The notes under the pieces were generated by a model that ran no database searches, was not told where the DNA came from, and saw nothing but the letters and a program-made list of their open reading frames with translations. A program made the translations under genes and the position numbers. This document shows, in pieces, positions 1-10,220 of a DNA stretch of 64,000 bases (positions are counted from its first letter, which is position 1; each line of letters starts with the position of its first letter). Source of the stretch: Brachypterus glaber (Eukaryota > Arthropoda > Insecta > Coleoptera > Kateretidae); assembly GCA_958510825.1 (NCBI GenBank), contig OY294045.1, positions 8,235,916 to 8,299,915 on the forward strand. Direction: 5' to 3'.

Positions 1-417
1 GACAATAATAATAAAACAAGCTATTCCAGAAACTCAAGATTCATAAAAAACATTTTTTTCTTCCACCTCCCCTGCCCAGATCTTCTCCATCATATCAGAT
101 TTTTTTAACATATTTAAAATGGCCAAAAATTAATATTTTTAACAGCTATTATAGTTGTTAAATGTGAAATTACTACTTTTTTATTCTTATGGTATGACAT
201 TTATTTTTAAAATGAAATAGAATTATCTAAAATATCTGAAACAATTCCTATTGAATTGAATATTCATTAAAATTTATAATTAATGGCCCTGATCAAATTA
301 CTTAATTTAAGCACGTTGATTTTTTTTTGTTTTAATTATTTGGTTTTCTAAAATATCGTTTCTAACAAACTTACCTTAATTACATTTTACTTTTAAATAC
401 GCTTTCAATTTATTTAA
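1..417. other. AT-rich stretch, no gene seen
   Basis: Low-complexity AT-rich DNA with homopolymer runs and no open frame with coding character. It probably lies in an intron upstream of the exon at 3229, because that exon begins in mid-codon and so needs at least one exon further left. Confidence 0.4.
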
Positions 418-1107
418 CTCCTCGCAGCAGAGGTGTATTATTAGGGTGGACCCTATTTTTTTTGTTTTAAAACATTCATTCTGGTATATCTAGAACATCC
501 TAAAAATATGAGGGTGATAAAACTTCTCTAAGGTCTCAATTGGACCCCTAAAATCGTGAAATTACGCAAAAATCGTAAAAAAACGCTGAAAATGGACTGT
601 ACTTTTTATATCAGTGGAAAATTTAAAAGCCTTGAAATCTTAATTTTTGCTTTTGATTGAACAAAATTATGTGCCAAATTTCAAAATGATCAAAAGCTTC
701 TCAGGTGCCGATTATCCGCCAAAGTTGCCCCTAAAACACTAAATTTGACGAATTTCCACCATAAATGCGTTCTTTAGGGCGTCCGACAACAGTATTTGTC
801 GGACAAGGTTACCACTTGATTTTAAATATTTTTATTAAACGATCCTAAAAAAAAACAGCTGTGATGTGCTAAATGTTATGACGTCATAACTAACCTAACA
901 TGGTAACCTTGTCTAGCTCAAAGGACTCAAGAGATATTAAATTAAAACCCCATTTTTGGTATCCTCTTTAATGGGCTATAACTCCCTTAGGACCGGTTTG
1001 CCTGTTTACGTTTATATAAACTGTTTTAAATATTTTTTGATGTAGTATGTGTACCTTTAAGGATGGTCGCGAGTTCTGGCACACCCTGTAGGTTACCCTG
1101 CGAGGAG
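418..1107. repeat. Possible terminal-inverted-repeat element, about 690 bp
   Basis: CTCCTCGCAG at 418-427 is repeated as its exact reverse complement at 1098-1107. The right end also carries an ACACCCTGTA motif like the ends of other foldbacks in this window. An internal inverted pair around GGTAACCTTGTC (about 806-915) adds fold-back potential. No clean target duplication was found and there is no coding frame, so this could be a chance 10-bp pair. Confidence 0.35.
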
Positions 1108-2053
1108 TATACTACAGAATGCGAAGCCGCTTGTTTCATTTACCTTCCAACTCAAGTAATTAATTTGAGTATAGAACTTTTATAAAAAAATAGTAAAAAA
1201 TATTTACCTTCTATAAGGATAGTCTTTTATTTTGTTAAACAATTGTTGCTGAGATAAGTTAAACTCCGCTTTAGTTTTTCATTAATTAGATAACATGTTT
1301 ATTGTTTGCATTGTGTAGTTTTTTTTTTCTAAAAATAACTTAAAAAAAAATGAGTAATTGCATGATGCTAAATCGTAAATTATACTTTTAAAATAATTTT
1401 AATTAATAAAAATAAAAAATGCTAAAAAAAATTTTAGAAAAAAAAATAAATGAAAAATAAAAACCTTAAAAAAAAACTCTGGAGTCCAGTAAGGAATTTA
1501 ATTTTCCTTAAAATGATATATCACACGATCCCTCTTTTCATTTAAACAAATCCCTCCAGGTCCCCCTGCCCACATTTAAACAGCTGAAAATATTAAATAG
1601 ATGCAAAAAGATAGTTCAGGTTGTCTTATTTTTGAGTTCTAAACTTGGAGTCGATATCTCAACTCTTTTAAAAGTTAAGCGTGGGGGGGGGGTGACTTTT
1701 GGACCTAACTGTATACAAAATAGTTCCTTTTATAAAAGGAAATTAAATTTAATACGTTAACAAATTCCCAGTGTGGAAAATTATGTACGATTGAAGCTGA
1801 AATACTTAAGCCTTTAATAATATGCCGTTTTAAATTTAATGTTAACCAAAATTAATTAAACATGAGTTTTTATAATTAATTTTTGATAAAGAGTTAAAGT
1901 AATAAAATTGAATATTAAAATTAATTTATTTTAAAATTAATTAAAATTTAATTTTAAATTTCGCCTTTATTACTACAAGCATATTGAAGGTTCACTTATA
2001 AAATTAATATCTTCATTTTAATTTTTTTTTTCTAATTTTAAATTAAAAAAGAT
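1108..2053. other. AT-rich stretch, no gene seen
   Basis: About 950 bases of AT-rich sequence with A/T homopolymers and one short G run near 1683. No exon-like GC-richer segment, RNA gene or well-formed repeat was recognised. Confidence 0.4.
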
Positions 2054-2565
2054 ATACAACCTGTTCCAGAACTCGCGTACATAAATTTGAGGGTATATTA
2101 AAAACCCTCTGGAAAATATAAAAAAAAAAATTCAAAAAAATCCATCTTCAATACTAATTAAAAAGGAAGCTATTTAATCTGACCAATCCTGTTGCTGATG
2201 TTAAATTACCCACAAATTAGTATTTTTCCTACTTATTAGTAACTATGGTTGTATTTTAATTGTTGACTCGTGCATTGTTTGAGACAACTTTATAATCTTT
2301 TTAGGTTATTATATTTTGACAAAACCGACAGTGGCTATCAAATATTCAATTTTTATAGGGTCACTCCATCCATTAAATTTGCTTCCATAGCTACAAATTC
2401 AACTTTTAAAGGTAATTTAACATCAGCAACAGTACTGGTCCACTTAAAGCTTTCTTATTTTTGAATTGAACGAAGATGGATTTATTTCACATTTTTTTCA
2501 TATTTTCCAGAGGGTTTTTAATAAACCGTCAAATTTCTGTACGCGAGTTCTGGAACAGGCTGTAT
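2054..2565. repeat. Foldback element, 512 bp
   Basis: The two ends are near-perfect reverse complements. CCTGTTCCAGAACTCGCGTA on the left matches the right end around 2540-2560, and matching continues inward through the AAAACCCTCTGG and GATGTTAAATTACC segments. Arms are about 160 bp (2054-2215 and 2405-2565) around a loop of about 190 bp. The 64-codon frame at 2270 lies across the loop and has no coding character. It looks like a non-autonomous DNA element of unknown superfamily. Confidence 0.75.
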
Positions 2566-2600
2566 TTGAGAAAAATAAAAAATTAAATAACCACTATCAA

Positions 2601-2770
2601 TAGGGGAACGTTCAAGTATTACGTAACGCAAACTGCACCAAAATTCATACACGTCACCCTGTTTCTCGCGTTATTAAAGACTGTAGAGCCTTTAATAACG
2701 CGGGAACCGGACTATAAAGTGTATGAATTTTGGTACAATTTGCGTTACGTAATACTTAAACGTTCCCTAG
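2601..2770. mobile_element. MITE-like element, GGGAACGTT family, copy 1
   Basis: About 170 bp bounded by GGGAACGTTCAAGTATTACG on the left and its near reverse complement on the right. The interior is itself palindromic: CGCGTTATTAAAG pairs with CTTTAATAACGCG around 2660-2702. The same terminal sequence bounds the element at 16870-16994, and single ends occur near 23770, 48874 and 49258, so this is a dispersed family. Confidence 0.75.
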
Positions 2771-2790
2771 GTAAAATCATCACAAAATAA

Positions 2791-2904
2791 TACCGTCGTA
2801 TTTTGCATACTCCCAGTTTACCATGGTAATTTGCTGTTGTGGATGATCCGTAAAAGCAAACTACCATGGTAAAATGACATCATATTATGCAGAATACGAG
2901 GGTA
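2791..2904. repeat. Imperfect hairpin repeat, 114 bp
   Basis: TACCGTCGTATTTTGCA at the left end pairs imperfectly with the right end, and an inner TACCATGGTA segment occurs on both sides of a short loop near 2840. It begins about 20 bp after the preceding MITE and has no coding content. It is probably another short inverted-repeat element. Confidence 0.55.
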
Positions 2905-3228
2905 TAGTAAATCTACCTAGAGTTTTCCCGCAACAAAAACGTGTGGAAAGAAGTTAACAATGATGCCTACATTTTGCTTTCCCATTTTGAAATTTTCAAA
3001 TTTATAGGAAAGCCTTGTTTCTTTTAAGAAGTATGTGTAGTCTTCTACTTCCATAAATACATAGCGCATGTTCTAATAGATTTAATTTTTTATTTAAGTC
3101 TGAAACATTGTGTCAGTCAGCGTACAGAGATGAGTCTTGATACTAATCGGTATGACTGGAGAAATAGATAGATAACCACTTTTCTTAGTGTAATAAATTA
3201 ATTCTAATATAAGTTATTTTGATTTCAG
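2905..3228. other. Intron sequence ending at an acceptor, with a repeat fragment
   Basis: At about 2967-3065 there is a fragment of the composite repeat found in longer form at 15335 and 45140 (the TTTGCTTTCCCATTTTGAAA and AGCCTTGTTT phrases). The stretch ends in a pyrimidine-rich acceptor, TTTTGATTTCAG, at 3228. No coding sequence is visible. Confidence 0.55.
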
Positions 3229-3442
3229 TGCTGATAGAAAGGATAAAAGAAGGACCAACAATAGACTTGGCAATTTCGTCGACGATAGAAGATGTTTTTG
3301 CTGGGGAATTCTCTGGTCTGCAGGAAAACAAATGCCGGCCGCACGTTTTTAAGACGCAATTAAAATCTGAAGAGCAGCGTCTGCAACTAAATTGGACGTA
3401 CACTAGCAATAACGAATATCCCAAATCCAATTTTACTTTTGA
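3229..3442 (+). CDS. CUB/C-type lectin-like protein, exon a (partial gene)
   Basis: First visible exon of a large plus-strand gene. It follows the acceptor TTTTGATTTCAG and ends at a strong donor, GTAAGTAA. The frame enters with two bases of a split codon and leaves with GA, completed to GAA by the next exon. The product is about 71 residues with one cysteine (context ENKCRPHVF) and two N-glycosylation sequons (NWT, NFT), so it is extracellular. The segment precedes the first recognisable CUB-like domain and I assign no domain to it. The start codon and signal peptide must lie left of the window. The lower base composition of the flanks and the perfect phase match with the next exon support it as real. 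Confidence 0.8.
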
Positions 3443-5131
3443 GTAAGTAATAATTTATTGCCTTTTTTTCTGATAAAAATTATCCCCATTTTTAATTTTA
3501 CGGGTGGAAACACCCGTTATTTTTTTGTAGTTGGTTTTTCATTTTTAATATTTTTCGTTACTTATTTTTTTGCATACATTTAACTGTATAGTTCCCCAAT
3601 ATTTGCCCGAACAGTCGTGTAAAAGGCACACTTCCGCAGGGTTCATGGAAAATATAACACAGAGGGTTACCTACTCCTTAAAATTTTGGTCCCCACCAAT
3701 CAGAGATTGTTAGGTTCTCCATCTCTTACAAGTCATTCAATTTTATATAGCTATCTTACGCAACGTTGCCAAGCTTAGCTTTGTTTACATTTAGTTAACA
3801 ATTAACCGAGACTTTTTCTTTCAAATAAAATCCACCCAAGTATTAAAATGTAATATAAAAAACAAAGACACAAGAATTAAAAACACAAACCAAATAAAAT
3901 ATATAAAAATGTAACAAACTCTAAATAAACAATAAAGCGCATGCATCCGACAACAATGCAGCGACACATACGTCATCAAAAGTCCCGACCAATCCTCACT
4001 TCCCCTCCCGTATCACCTGCACGAGTATGCCACCCTCTCACGGTGGTGTGACCTGAGAGGTCACGGCCAAAAAGGGTAAAAAATGATGGTGTTTTTTTTA
4101 AAACATATTTCATAGTTTTATACAAAAAATCTTAGATTTTTATGACCTGACATTAAAAATTAGACCAAATAAGTACAGAAAGAAAAATATAAACAAACAT
4201 TTAAAAAAACTGTCAAAACTGATTTTACCGTAGTGGGTGGCGTTTTTTTTTAAATGTTTGTTTATATTTTTCTTTCTGTTCTTATCTGGTCTATATTTGA
4301 TTATATGTTACCATTAAAAATGACTAAAGTGCCTTTCACGCTTTAATCAACCCTGAGGATGTTTACAAAGAATAAACGAAACTGTCGGTTTAGTTAACAA
4401 AGTTTTTGGCGTTGTTTTCTTTTTGGCCTATATCCCACAACTCAACCAATTTTATATATATTCGTCGTTACCAGTTTTTAATTAAAAATTAAATTTACTG
4501 ATATATTAGCGAGGTGCATACCTGTAAAGTTGGCCTATATAAATTGATAGATAATTTTATTCATTTAAACATTTAATTAACTCTGCCATGGCTACATTGA
4601 CTTTTTTAGGCTTAAGTTAGGGGATGGTATGTGTTTAAAAAAAAATTGGAGCAAAAATTCCTGTAAATAAAAAATAGACTTTTTGGCTTATTTTGAAAGT
4701 ACATAAAAAAATATGAAAAAAATGCAATCTGCAAGACAAAAGGCCAAAAGCCCGTCAAGTACACTTTTTATGCGAATTTGGTATCAGTGTGTTTGTCATG
4801 TATCTCCCCAAAAATTGAGTGCCGTTCTCGAGCCGTCTTTTAGGATACACGGAAGTTATAGCTATTTTTGTGAGGCGGTGTATTGTGGCGCGCTGGTAGG
4901 ATGGTCTGTCCGGAAAATCTTGTAGACACCATAACTAAGCAAGAGACTTGAAATTTGCCATACAAGTATGTTACCAAAAGTTCTCGCTAGGGATTGTTTT
5001 TGGTAAACATTGGGGTGGGGCAAGGGGGAAAATACAATATTTTATTATGTTTTTCTCATATTTTATCTCTTAAATTACAAATATCCACAAGCGCAGAAAA
5101 GAAAAAGTTACCTAAATGCACTGTGGGAAAA
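3443..5131. other. First visible intron, left part, with repeats
   Basis: Intronic DNA. A hairpin at about 4163-4293 has arms around AGAAAGAAAAATATAAACAA. A fragment of the composite repeat spans about 4700-5060 and includes the phrases AGAGACTTGAAATTTG and TTACCAAAAGTTCTCGC; the 70-codon frame at 4713 is only a reading of this repeat. Around 3590-4080 there is unrecognised sequence with no coding character. Confidence 0.5.
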
Positions 5132-5137
5132 TTTATT
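5132..5137 (-). promoter_or_regulatory. Polyadenylation signal of the 5163-6236 gene
   Basis: TTTATT on the plus strand reads AATAAA on the minus strand, 26 bases after the TAA stop at 5163. The spacing is short but normal for a compact insect 3' end, and supports this open frame as an expressed gene. Confidence 0.55.
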
Positions 5138-5162
5138 AACTTAATTTATATATCTCCCTAAT

Positions 5163-6236
5163 TTAATTTAGAGCCACCTTGCTATCAAAACTTGTTTTAG
5201 AAATACCTTGATTGGCTGCTACTGCTGCTTCTTCTTCATTATTTTTTTTTAATATTTTATCTGTTAAATTATAAATATCCATCACAGCTGTAAGTAACCT
5301 GAGTTGTTTGATTTGTGGATCTACGTAATAGTTGGCATTAAATTCAGATTTACTAAACATATAACCTTTTTCCATTTCTTCCTCAGTGGTTACTTCTAGG
5401 TTATGTTTTACGCTTTTGCACAAATTCAAACCCTTTGGTCTAAAACTGTGTCCATCTCCTATGGTTAATCCTGGCAGACCATCTGGAGTGTCATCCCAAT
5501 ATAGGTAATTTGGTATTTTTACTTTAGCAAACCTAAGTTTGCTTCTTCGTTCTGCAATGATGTCGTTTACATAATTTTCCAACAAAATTAAAATGTGGTG
5601 AGCCATCTCTTCAGGCGCATCCTTGAAAGCTATTATATCCGAAAGCACCAGTCCTTTTATACGTTCGTATTCTGCTAATTCTCTAGCAGATATCCTTTTT
5701 TCCAGTAAATCTTCATAGTAAATAAACAGACGAACTTTTAGATCTTCTATATACTTTCGATCTAGTATACTTACCAAATTTGAACCCATTAATTTTTCCA
5801 GAAGTTGGCGAATAGGTGGTAAACAGAATGAATAATGAATACTAGGGTTTTGCCACCAATTTATCGTTTCTTTAAATTGTGTCATTTTTGAGCTTTTTTT
5901 TGTTCCAGAAATAAGATTGGAACTATTTAATTCCAATTTGCTTATGATATTTAATTTTGTGTTAGTTGTCCTTCGTTTAGATTTTTTTTTTGGTTTTGGT
6001 TTTGGTTTAGGTACATCCATGTTCATAAAGAATTTTTTGTTGAGAGTATCATCTGCGGTTGTCTCTTTCAGCTTTTCCTTTTTCGTGGGATTTGGTACAA
6101 CAGCTTCTACTTTTATATTTGTATCTTTATTAAATAGAATTGCTTTTTCAGAAGGCTTGGTTGCAATTGTCTGTCTTCTTAATGCAGCGGCACTTTTTTT
6201 TAGTTTAGAAGAGCCTTCATTTTGGCCTATTCCCAT
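5163..6236 (-). CDS. Unrecognised lysine-rich protein, single exon, 357 aa
   Basis: Intact open frame without introns, on the strand opposite the CUB/CTLD gene and wholly inside its first visible intron. I start it at the ATG at 6236; an upstream in-frame TTG at 6242 is not a likely start. The N-terminal 120 residues are polar and basic, with a proline-lysine run at about residues 76-89 that resembles a nuclear localisation or polyanion-binding patch. Residues about 125-330 look globular and helical: WW at 127-128, a proline pair at 140-141, YYEDLLEKR near 173-181, and a tryptophan-aspartate loop (YLYWDDTPDG) near 244-253. The C-terminus ends in an EEEAAVAA stretch and VALN. There are no membrane segments, signal peptide or transposase-like motifs. 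I do not recognise the family. A retrocopy or a testis-type nested gene is possible but not shown. Confidence 0.75.
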   Translation of the reverse strand: MGIGQNEGSSKLKKSAAALRRQTIATKPSEKAILFNKDTNIKVEAVVPNPTKKEKLKETTADDTLNKKFFMNMDVPKPKPKPKKKSKRRTTNTKLNIISKLELNSSNLISGTKKSSKMTQFKETINWWQNPSIHYSFCLPPIRQLLEKLMGSNLVSILDRKYIEDLKVRLFIYYEDLLEKRISARELAEYERIKGLVLSDIIAFKDAPEEMAHHILILLENYVNDIIAERRSKLRFAKVKIPNYLYWDDTPDGLPGLTIGDGHSFRPKGLNLCKSVKHNLEVTTEEEMEKGYMFSKSEFNANYYVDPQIKQLRLLTAVMDIYNLTDKILKKNNEEEAAVAANQGISKTSFDSKVALN

Positions 6237-6379
6237 TGCCAATAAATAATAAATCTTCTAGAATTTTTACATTAAATCCATACAAATACGAAAATGTGAC
6301 CCATAGAAAACCCTATGACATGACTACAAAATTTGACATTAAATGTTAAATGTTAACCCTAAAAAAAATAGGGTAAAGT
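6237..6379. promoter_or_regulatory. Short 5' flank of the nested minus-strand gene
   Basis: This AT-rich stretch of about 140 bases separates the ATG at 6236 from the first repeat at 6380. Any proximal promoter for the nested gene must lie here or inside the repeats beyond. No TATA box in a convincing position and no TCAGT initiator was picked out, so this call rests on position only. Confidence 0.25.
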
Positions 6380-6523
6380 TAGGGTCACTCGATCATTTGT
6401 TACTTTGTCTAGTGTTTTGATGGTTAGCCGTTTGGGTTTTTGTTAGTTTTCGCCAAACCAACCAACCACCAAAACACACTAACACACAAACTAGGCAAAG
6501 TAACAAACGATCGAGGGACCCTA
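6380..6523. mobile_element. MITE-like element, GGGTCACTCGATC family, copy 1
   Basis: TAGGGTCACTCGATCATTTG on the left pairs with the right end (GATCGAGGGACCCTA), and the pairing continues through the TTGTTACTTTG and TAGTGTTTTG segments. The centre carries GGTTAGCCGTTTGGGTTTTT followed by GTTAGTTTTCGCC, which recurs at about 46800-46850 and 25578-25625. This defines a dispersed family of three copies in the window. Confidence 0.7.
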
Positions 6524-6525
6524 AG

Positions 6526-7986
6526 TAAAGTCACTCTAGGTAGACTACTCACAGTGCTAAAACCGCGACAAGGTTCACCTGGGCGATTTTAAATAAAAAT
6601 TTCGTGGACCCCTACATTTTTTGGACAAAAACATACCTGATGACATAAGAAATCAATTTCCATTTGAAAGAAATACTTAAAAGATACACTTTTTTAAAAA
6701 GATAAAAAAAAGTTTTTTTTGAGTAATAGGGTGTGTCGAAAAATTCCGATTTGCGAAATCAGAAACGTTCTCTGGCTCAAAAGGTGCTCCTTAGTAAAAA
6801 ACTGTGGCCACTCAAAAATGAGCCAAATCGATTAATGTTTAGAGGTAGCTCAAAGCACTCAAACTTTGAAAAATATCGGTACCTGTTTTTCGGATAAAAA
6901 GTTGTTGTATATAAAATTAAGGAAATTTTGGAGGGTTTCTTTGGTAATATTTGGAAACAATACTAATTGTGAGAAAACTAAATAAATTATATTTCCCCTT
7001 CCCTTAAGTTAGAACATAAAAAAATCGCCAACTATTTGAAGATTTTGCGAAAATTAATTGAAAATGGGCATATTTAAAAGGACATAACTTCCTTAGGAAT
7101 GATTTTTTGACCAAGGTGCATATAAACTTTTTCTATGTTTTTAACGTTAAACAACCACTCATTACTAAAATATTTGTTTTTGCTTTATATTTTTTATTTT
7201 TTTTATTTTTGGTTCGTCATGCGTAAAAATTTACTTTTAAATGCATTTATCTTTAAAACGGTTAAACCACAGAAACTTTTTTGTGTATTTTTACATACAA
7301 AACTATTCCTCCCAAAAAATCAAAAAAAATTACACCGAAAAAAGTTTTAGGCAAATAACAGAAAATCCACCCGGTTTCTAATCGAAATTATTTTTTTTTA
7401 CTCAACTTGAAGAAAAAAAATATGTTTTCTGTATAGTCATGTAGGTTAACATGTATATATGCTTATATACTAATATATAATTTTGCAGATTTTTTATTTA
7501 GAACTATTTTTTATGCACTTTTAAAAACAAAAATTAAATTTTCGCGAAATCTTCAAATAATTGGCGATTTTTTCATGTTCTAACTTAAGGGGAGAGGGGA
7601 TTTAATTGTTTTAGTTCTTACATTTAGTATTGTTTCTAAATATTACCAAAGAAACCCTCCAAAATTTCCTCAATTTATATCGGTATCAGTTTTTATCCGA
7701 AAAACAGGTACCGATTTTTTTTTAAGTTTGAGTGCTTTGAGCTACCTCTAAACATTTATCGATTTGGCTCATTTTTGAGTGGCCACTGTTTTTTACTAAG
7801 GAGCAACTTTTAAGCCAGAGAGTGTTTTTGATTTTGAAAATCGCGATTTTTTTTACGATTTTCTTTCAAATGGGAATTGATTTCTGATGTCATCAGTTAT
7901 GTTTTAGTCCAAAAATTATAGGGGTCCACGATATTTTTATTTAAAATCGCCCAGGTGAACCGTGGCGACTTGATAGAGTGACTTTA
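6526..7986. repeat. Foldback element, about 1.46 kb
   Basis: TAAAGTCACTCTA at 6526-6538 is matched by its reverse complement at 7974-7986. Pairing resumes at GGTTCACCTGGGCGATTTTA (about 6571) and continues, with gaps, through GTGGACCCCTA, ACCTCTAAACATTTATCGAT-like and ACAGGTACCGAT segments to about 7080 on the left and 7540 on the right. The loop of roughly 450 bp is AT-rich. The 71-codon frame at 7135 lies in the loop, is rich in Phe and Lys, and has no coding character. The left outer end abuts the MITE at 6380-6523. Confidence 0.75.
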
Positions 7987-8468
7987 AGTTTATTTAGGGA
8001 TCCTTGTTGGGATTAAATTACTTAGATTTTAATCCATATTACTTTAAATGTTTCACAATGTTATTATGTAGGACCACAGTGCGACCCTGCATTTTATAAG
8101 TTTTAAGAGATGTGCACCAAAAGTTTTTTTTAGATTAATAAAATAGGTTTATTGGTTCTTAAAAATCACTATGTTTAAAAATCGCAACAGATCCTTTTGA
8201 TAATTTAAAGCCTATTTTAATATTTTTTTTTATTTTCATTTTTTTTTAAACTCTTTTAAACGTATCATCTCGCCTAATAAACTTATTTAAAAAAAATTAC
8301 GCTAGTGAGCCCTTCAGTGAACCTTAAAAAAAGTTTAAACAATTATAAATCCTATTAAATACCATTTATTGCGCGTTAATAGCTGAATTAAATTGCAAAT
8401 TAGTATTGTATTTTTCTTAAACATCTAAAAACTAAAAACTTTTAAAAAACGTTACCTTAAAAACTAAA

Positions 8469-8828
8469 TTAAATCCTATTAGATGAAAATTCTGCCTTTA
8501 AAAGTTGCTGACCATAGCGTGGGTCGTTAAAATTATTCATTTTGTGTTTATTCCAGACAGTAAGGAATTCTCTGTGAATAGACTCCCCAGCCTGTTCTGA
8601 CCAAATTCCTAAGCCACTCTCTAAATAGGAAACACTGTCTTTATGGTGATGCAATATGCAATTAATTTTAGGAGTTTTTGATAACCCGGAATCATTTAAA
8701 ACTGCTTCTAGATGTTTGAGATCTGATTCGAGTTGTACTTCAGTTTTTGTTGTACCGAAACATTTATCGACGATTTTGTTCATCACATTGAATGACGCAA
8801 CAAATGGCATAACCAGAACTTGATTCAC
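8469..8828 (-). pseudogene. Transposase-like C-terminal fragment, left arm
   Basis: A 119-codon open frame that repeats the last part of the right-arm fragment with about nine substitutions and a two-residue deletion (KAEFSS here, KAVIEFSS there). It contains the motif GIWSEQAGESIHREF and a DPRYGQQLL segment. No independent start is expected, since the arm is cut at about 8893. I recognise the SEQAGESIH-type motif as recurring in uncharacterised transposon proteins of arthropods, but cannot name the family from the sequence alone. Confidence 0.7.
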
Positions 8829-8939
8829 ATTTCCCAGTACTTCTTTTGATTTTAATTCATTGGCATGCTTTAGGAGCTTTCTAGAAGCATTGCAACGTCA
8901 ACCTATCCTTGCCCCTATTGTCATATTTTTCTGTAAGAA

Positions 8940-9691
8940 ATGAGAGCGTATAAATCTGCTGCCAAGGAGCTAAGAACCTATGGTGATTTGGAAATTCATT
9001 TTAACAAATTTAGTTTATCATTAGATAAAAACATTAAAAGAGCCAAAGAGTCTTTTAGTATTGTCAATAAACCTTTGAAGAGAACGAAAATGTGCGAGTT
9101 TTTCAGAAGTGCATCATACCTGAATTACCTTTGCTGCAAGGATTTGTGAATCACCTCTTTTGGAAAGGCCTGGTCCCATTGCTGGGAAGAGAGAACGCTC
9201 TTAAATGGCCCAAGAATTTAAATATAATTGCCAAGAACTATCAAGGAGAAATTTTTGATAGCAATGCTTGTAGAAAGCTCCTAAAGCATGCCAATGAATT
9301 AACATCAAAAGAAGTACTGGGAAATGTGAATCAAGTTCTGGTTATGCCATTTGTTGCGTCATTCAATGTGATGAACAAAATCGTCGATAAATGTTTCGGT
9401 ACAACAAAAACTGAAGTACAACTCGAATCAGATCTCAAACATCTGGAAGCAGTTTTAAATGATTCCGGGGTATCAAAAACTCTTAAAATTAATTGCATGT
9501 TGCATCACTTTAAAGACAGTGTTTCCTATTTAGAGAGTGGCTTAGGAATTTGGTCAGAACAGGCTGGGGAGTCTATTCACAGAGAATTCCTTACTGTCTG
9601 GAATAAATACAAAATGAATAATGTTAACGACCCACGCAATGGTCAGCAACTTTTAAAGGCAGTTATTGAATTTTCATCTAATAGGATTTAA
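8940..9691 (+). pseudogene. Transposase-like C-terminal half, right arm, one frameshift
   Basis: Two overlapping frames (8940-9149 and 9092-9691) read as one protein if joined by a frameshift near 9100, where KRTKMCEFF passes to QKCIIPELPLLQGF. The joined fragment is about 250 residues. Visible motifs, in order, are FWKGLVPLLGRENAL, IIAKNYQGEIFDSNACRKLL, NVMNKIVDKCFG, GIWSEQAGESIHREF and the terminal EFSSNRI before a TAA stop. The N-terminal part of the gene is absent, so the copy cannot be autonomous. It is the parent orientation of the inverted copy at 8469-8828. Confidence 0.7.
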
Positions 9692-10152
9692 TTTAGTTTT
9701 TAAGGTAACGTTTTTTAAAAGTTTTTAGTTTTTAGATGTTTAAGAAAAATACAATACTAATTTGCAATTTAATTCAGCTATTAACGCGCAATAAATGGTA
9801 TTTAATAGGATTTATAATTGTTTAAACTTTTTTTAAGGTTCACTGAAGGGCTCACTAGCGTATTTTTTTTTTTATAAGTTTATTAGGCGAGATAATACGT
9901 TTAAAAGAATTTAAAAAAATGAAAATAAAAAAAAATATTAAAATAGGCCCTAAATTATGAAAAGGATCTGTTGCGATTTTTAAACATAGTGATTTTTAAT
10001 AACCAATAAACCTATTTTATTAATCTAAAAAAAACTTTTGGTGCACATCTCTTAAAACTATAAAATTGCAGGGTCGCACTGTGGGACACAGTTAAAATTT
10101 TAAGATATTAATTCTTAATTATGTCTCATTAATTTTTATTTGTTTGTTTCAG

Positions 10153-10220
10153 AATTATATTTAAAGAAGACCAAAATACTAATACGTATAGAATAGCACA
10201 AGTATTTCGTTTTGCTAAAG
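10153..10220 (+). CDS. CUB/C-type lectin-like protein, exon b
   Basis: A 68-base exon between the acceptor TTTGTTTCAG and the donor GTAAGATA. It completes the GAA codon begun in exon a, adds 22 full codons (IIFKEDQNTNTYRIAQVFRF, then AK), and leaves the first base of an Asp codon. It is too short to show a domain alone, but the phase fits on both sides and it leads straight into the first cysteine of the CUB-like domain in exon c. Confidence 0.75.

Larger units (their letters stand above)
8075..10083. mobile_element. 2.0-kb foldback transposon derivative with transposase fragments
   Basis: Terminal inverted repeats begin CACAGTGCGACCCTGCA and are flanked on both sides by GGAC (8071-8074 and 10084-10087), a likely 4-bp target-site duplication. 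The arms are long, about 8075-8893 and 9261-10083, with roughly 95% identity by eye. Each arm holds a copy of the 3' part of the same transposase-like gene, pointing towards the nearer end of the element. The 367-bp loop keeps coding sequence further upstream in that gene. A 4-bp duplication with CAC termini would fit the Chapaev group of the CMC superfamily, but Sola-type elements also make 4-bp duplications, so I do not assign it. It lies in the first visible intron of the CUB/CTLD gene. Confidence 0.85.

Noticed and set aside
3185..3430. 81-codon frame opposite exon a
   Set aside because: It is antisense to a well-supported exon with proper splice sites and phase.
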